NCBI GenBank assembly: GCA_965230615.1
Contig: OZ246012.1
Location: forward strand, 1,302,001 to 1,366,000
DNA from: G965230615 sp965230615
GTDB taxonomy: Bacteria > Pseudomonadota > Gammaproteobacteria > HTCC5015
DNA length: 64,000 nt
Reading direction: 5' to 3'
The notes under the pieces were generated by a model. It saw only the letters and a program-made list of their open reading frames with translations. It searched no databases and was not told the origin of the DNA. Positions 63,276-64,000 of this stretch are shown one piece after another. Made by a program: the position numbers and the translations under genes. The first letter of the stretch is position 1; the number at the start of each line of letters is the position of its first letter.

Positions 63276-64000
63276 TTACTGTAACACCGTCGTTGCCGCC
63301 CCCATATCCAGGTGACAAACACAGTTACGACCATTTTCTTTGGCAAGATATAATCCCTTATCGGCTTGCAATACAATACTTTGCCAGTCCTTAGCGGCAT
63401 CACTGTGCAAGCTTGGTGAGCCGATACCCGCACTCATCGTTAGCACATTATAACTGCTCTTGACATGTGGAATGTTACGCTCTGCTAATTCTTTAACAAT
63501 ACGACTCGATAACACCTTGGCACCTTCAAGTGCCGTCTCTGGTAGCAATAGCAATAACTCTTCCCCACCATAACGAAATAGTCGATCTGCTTTGCGAATC
63601 GAACAGCGCAAGTGCTCAGTCACCAGCCGCAACGCTTCATCACCGGCTTGATGTCCATAATGGTCGTTATATAATTTAAAACAGTCCACATCAAATAAGA
63701 CAACAGAATACGGGCGCTTATAGCGTGATGCCAGGTTATGTGTGTAGGCCAAGTCCACTTCCATTGCCCGCCGATTACCAATACCCAGCAAAGCATCTTC
63801 CATAGATAACGCTTTTAATTGCTCATTAACCTGTTGCAGCTGACTGGTTTTATCACCCAGTTCTTTTTCAATCAACTCGCGTTGCTTTTCAATAACATGC
63901 TCATAAGCATGGGCTAAATCAGTATAGGATAAGATGCCGCGCAAAAAACCTTTGTCATCAACAACCGGCAGATGCCGGATATTACGCCCCTGTGTTAACA
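63276..64000 (-). CDS. CBS-GGDEF diguanylate cyclase, partial (5' end outside window)
   Basis: The frame is open to the window edge (64000) and runs LTQGRNIRHLPVVDDKGFLRGILSYTDL, the end of a CBS domain, so the ATG-less start lies beyond the window. A coiled coil follows, then a GGDEF domain with active-site GGEEL in RYGGEELLLLLP and the substrate-binding DVDCFKLYNDHYGHQAGDEALR. The enzyme makes cyclic di-GMP, probably controlled by ligand binding to the CBS part. No inhibitory RxxD site is clear ahead of GGEEL. Confidence 0.9.
   Translation of the reverse strand, partial: LTQGRNIRHLPVVDDKGFLRGILSYTDLAHAYEHVIEKQRELIEKELGDKTSQLQQVNEQLKALSMEDALLGIGNRRAMEVDLAYTHNLASRYKRPYSVVLFDVDCFKLYNDHYGHQAGDEALRLVTEHLRCSIRKADRLFRYGGEELLLLLPETALEGAKVLSSRIVKELAERNIPHVKSSYNVLTMSAGIGSPSLHSDAAKDWQSIVLQADKGLYLAKENGRNCVCHLDMGAATTVLQ

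Overview
This window looks like chromosomal DNA of a gammaproteobacterium, probably a free-living marine one from the Cellvibrio/Spongiibacter side of the class. The main evidence is the long same-strand block leuC-leuD-leuB-asd-fimV-truA-trpF-trpB-trpA-accD-folC-SPOR protein-cvpA-purF, an order familiar from Pseudomonas and its relatives. FimV, aroC, prmB, Sco1 and an exported enzyme with long Pro/Ser linkers fit this. Base composition is AT-rich to moderate by eye. No rRNA, tRNA or CRISPR was seen.

Layout. 0.4-3 kb: a small membrane-anchored protein and a secreted GH26-like glycosidase. 3.3-6.8 kb: a three-gene phosphorelay (membrane CheA-like kinase, CheY-like receiver, CheX-like phosphatase) with a possible coupled leader peptide, then a tiny membrane protein. 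7-13 kb: a COG4091-type NAD(P) dehydrogenase, the dTDP-sugar genes rfbB-rfbA-rfbC, and a second GH26-like enzyme with a poly-proline linker. 13.9-31.8 kb: the housekeeping block on the minus strand (leucine, aspartate-family, tryptophan, fatty acid, folate and purine synthesis, plus fimV and truA). A divergent LysR gene at 31.9 kb has a palindrome between it and leuC. 32.9-35.2 kb: an MFS transporter and aroC.

35.3-60 kb lies between aroC and prmB, which are neighbours in many gammaproteobacteria, so it may be an inserted or rearranged stretch. It holds a retropepsin-like protease, a PP2C-like phosphatase, an arsenosugar-type ArsM, a hybrid histidine kinase, a repeat-rich beta-helix lipoprotein, an IS5 remnant and a large Rhs polymorphic-toxin locus (43.4-58.9 kb).

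The Rhs locus is the most notable system. A 2821-residue Sec-exported SpvB/FG-GAP/Rhs protein ends in a variable tip with an HEEKH (zincin-like) motif. It is followed by an exported immunity candidate and then by spare modules on the same strand: a 749-bp near-identical copy of the Rhs core joined to another toxin tip with a SUKH immunity gene, and two further tips without the core, each with a neighbouring immunity candidate. A REP-associated-type transposase and short hairpin repeats ending in GGGTGTCCTCA sit among the modules. One 1.94-kb unit is bounded by perfect inverted copies of this 11-mer. The layout suggests a toxin-tip reservoir that can replace the expressed tip by recombination.

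60-64 kb: prmB, a Sco1/PCuAC-like copper pair, psd, and the 3' part of a CBS-GGDEF protein that runs off the window.
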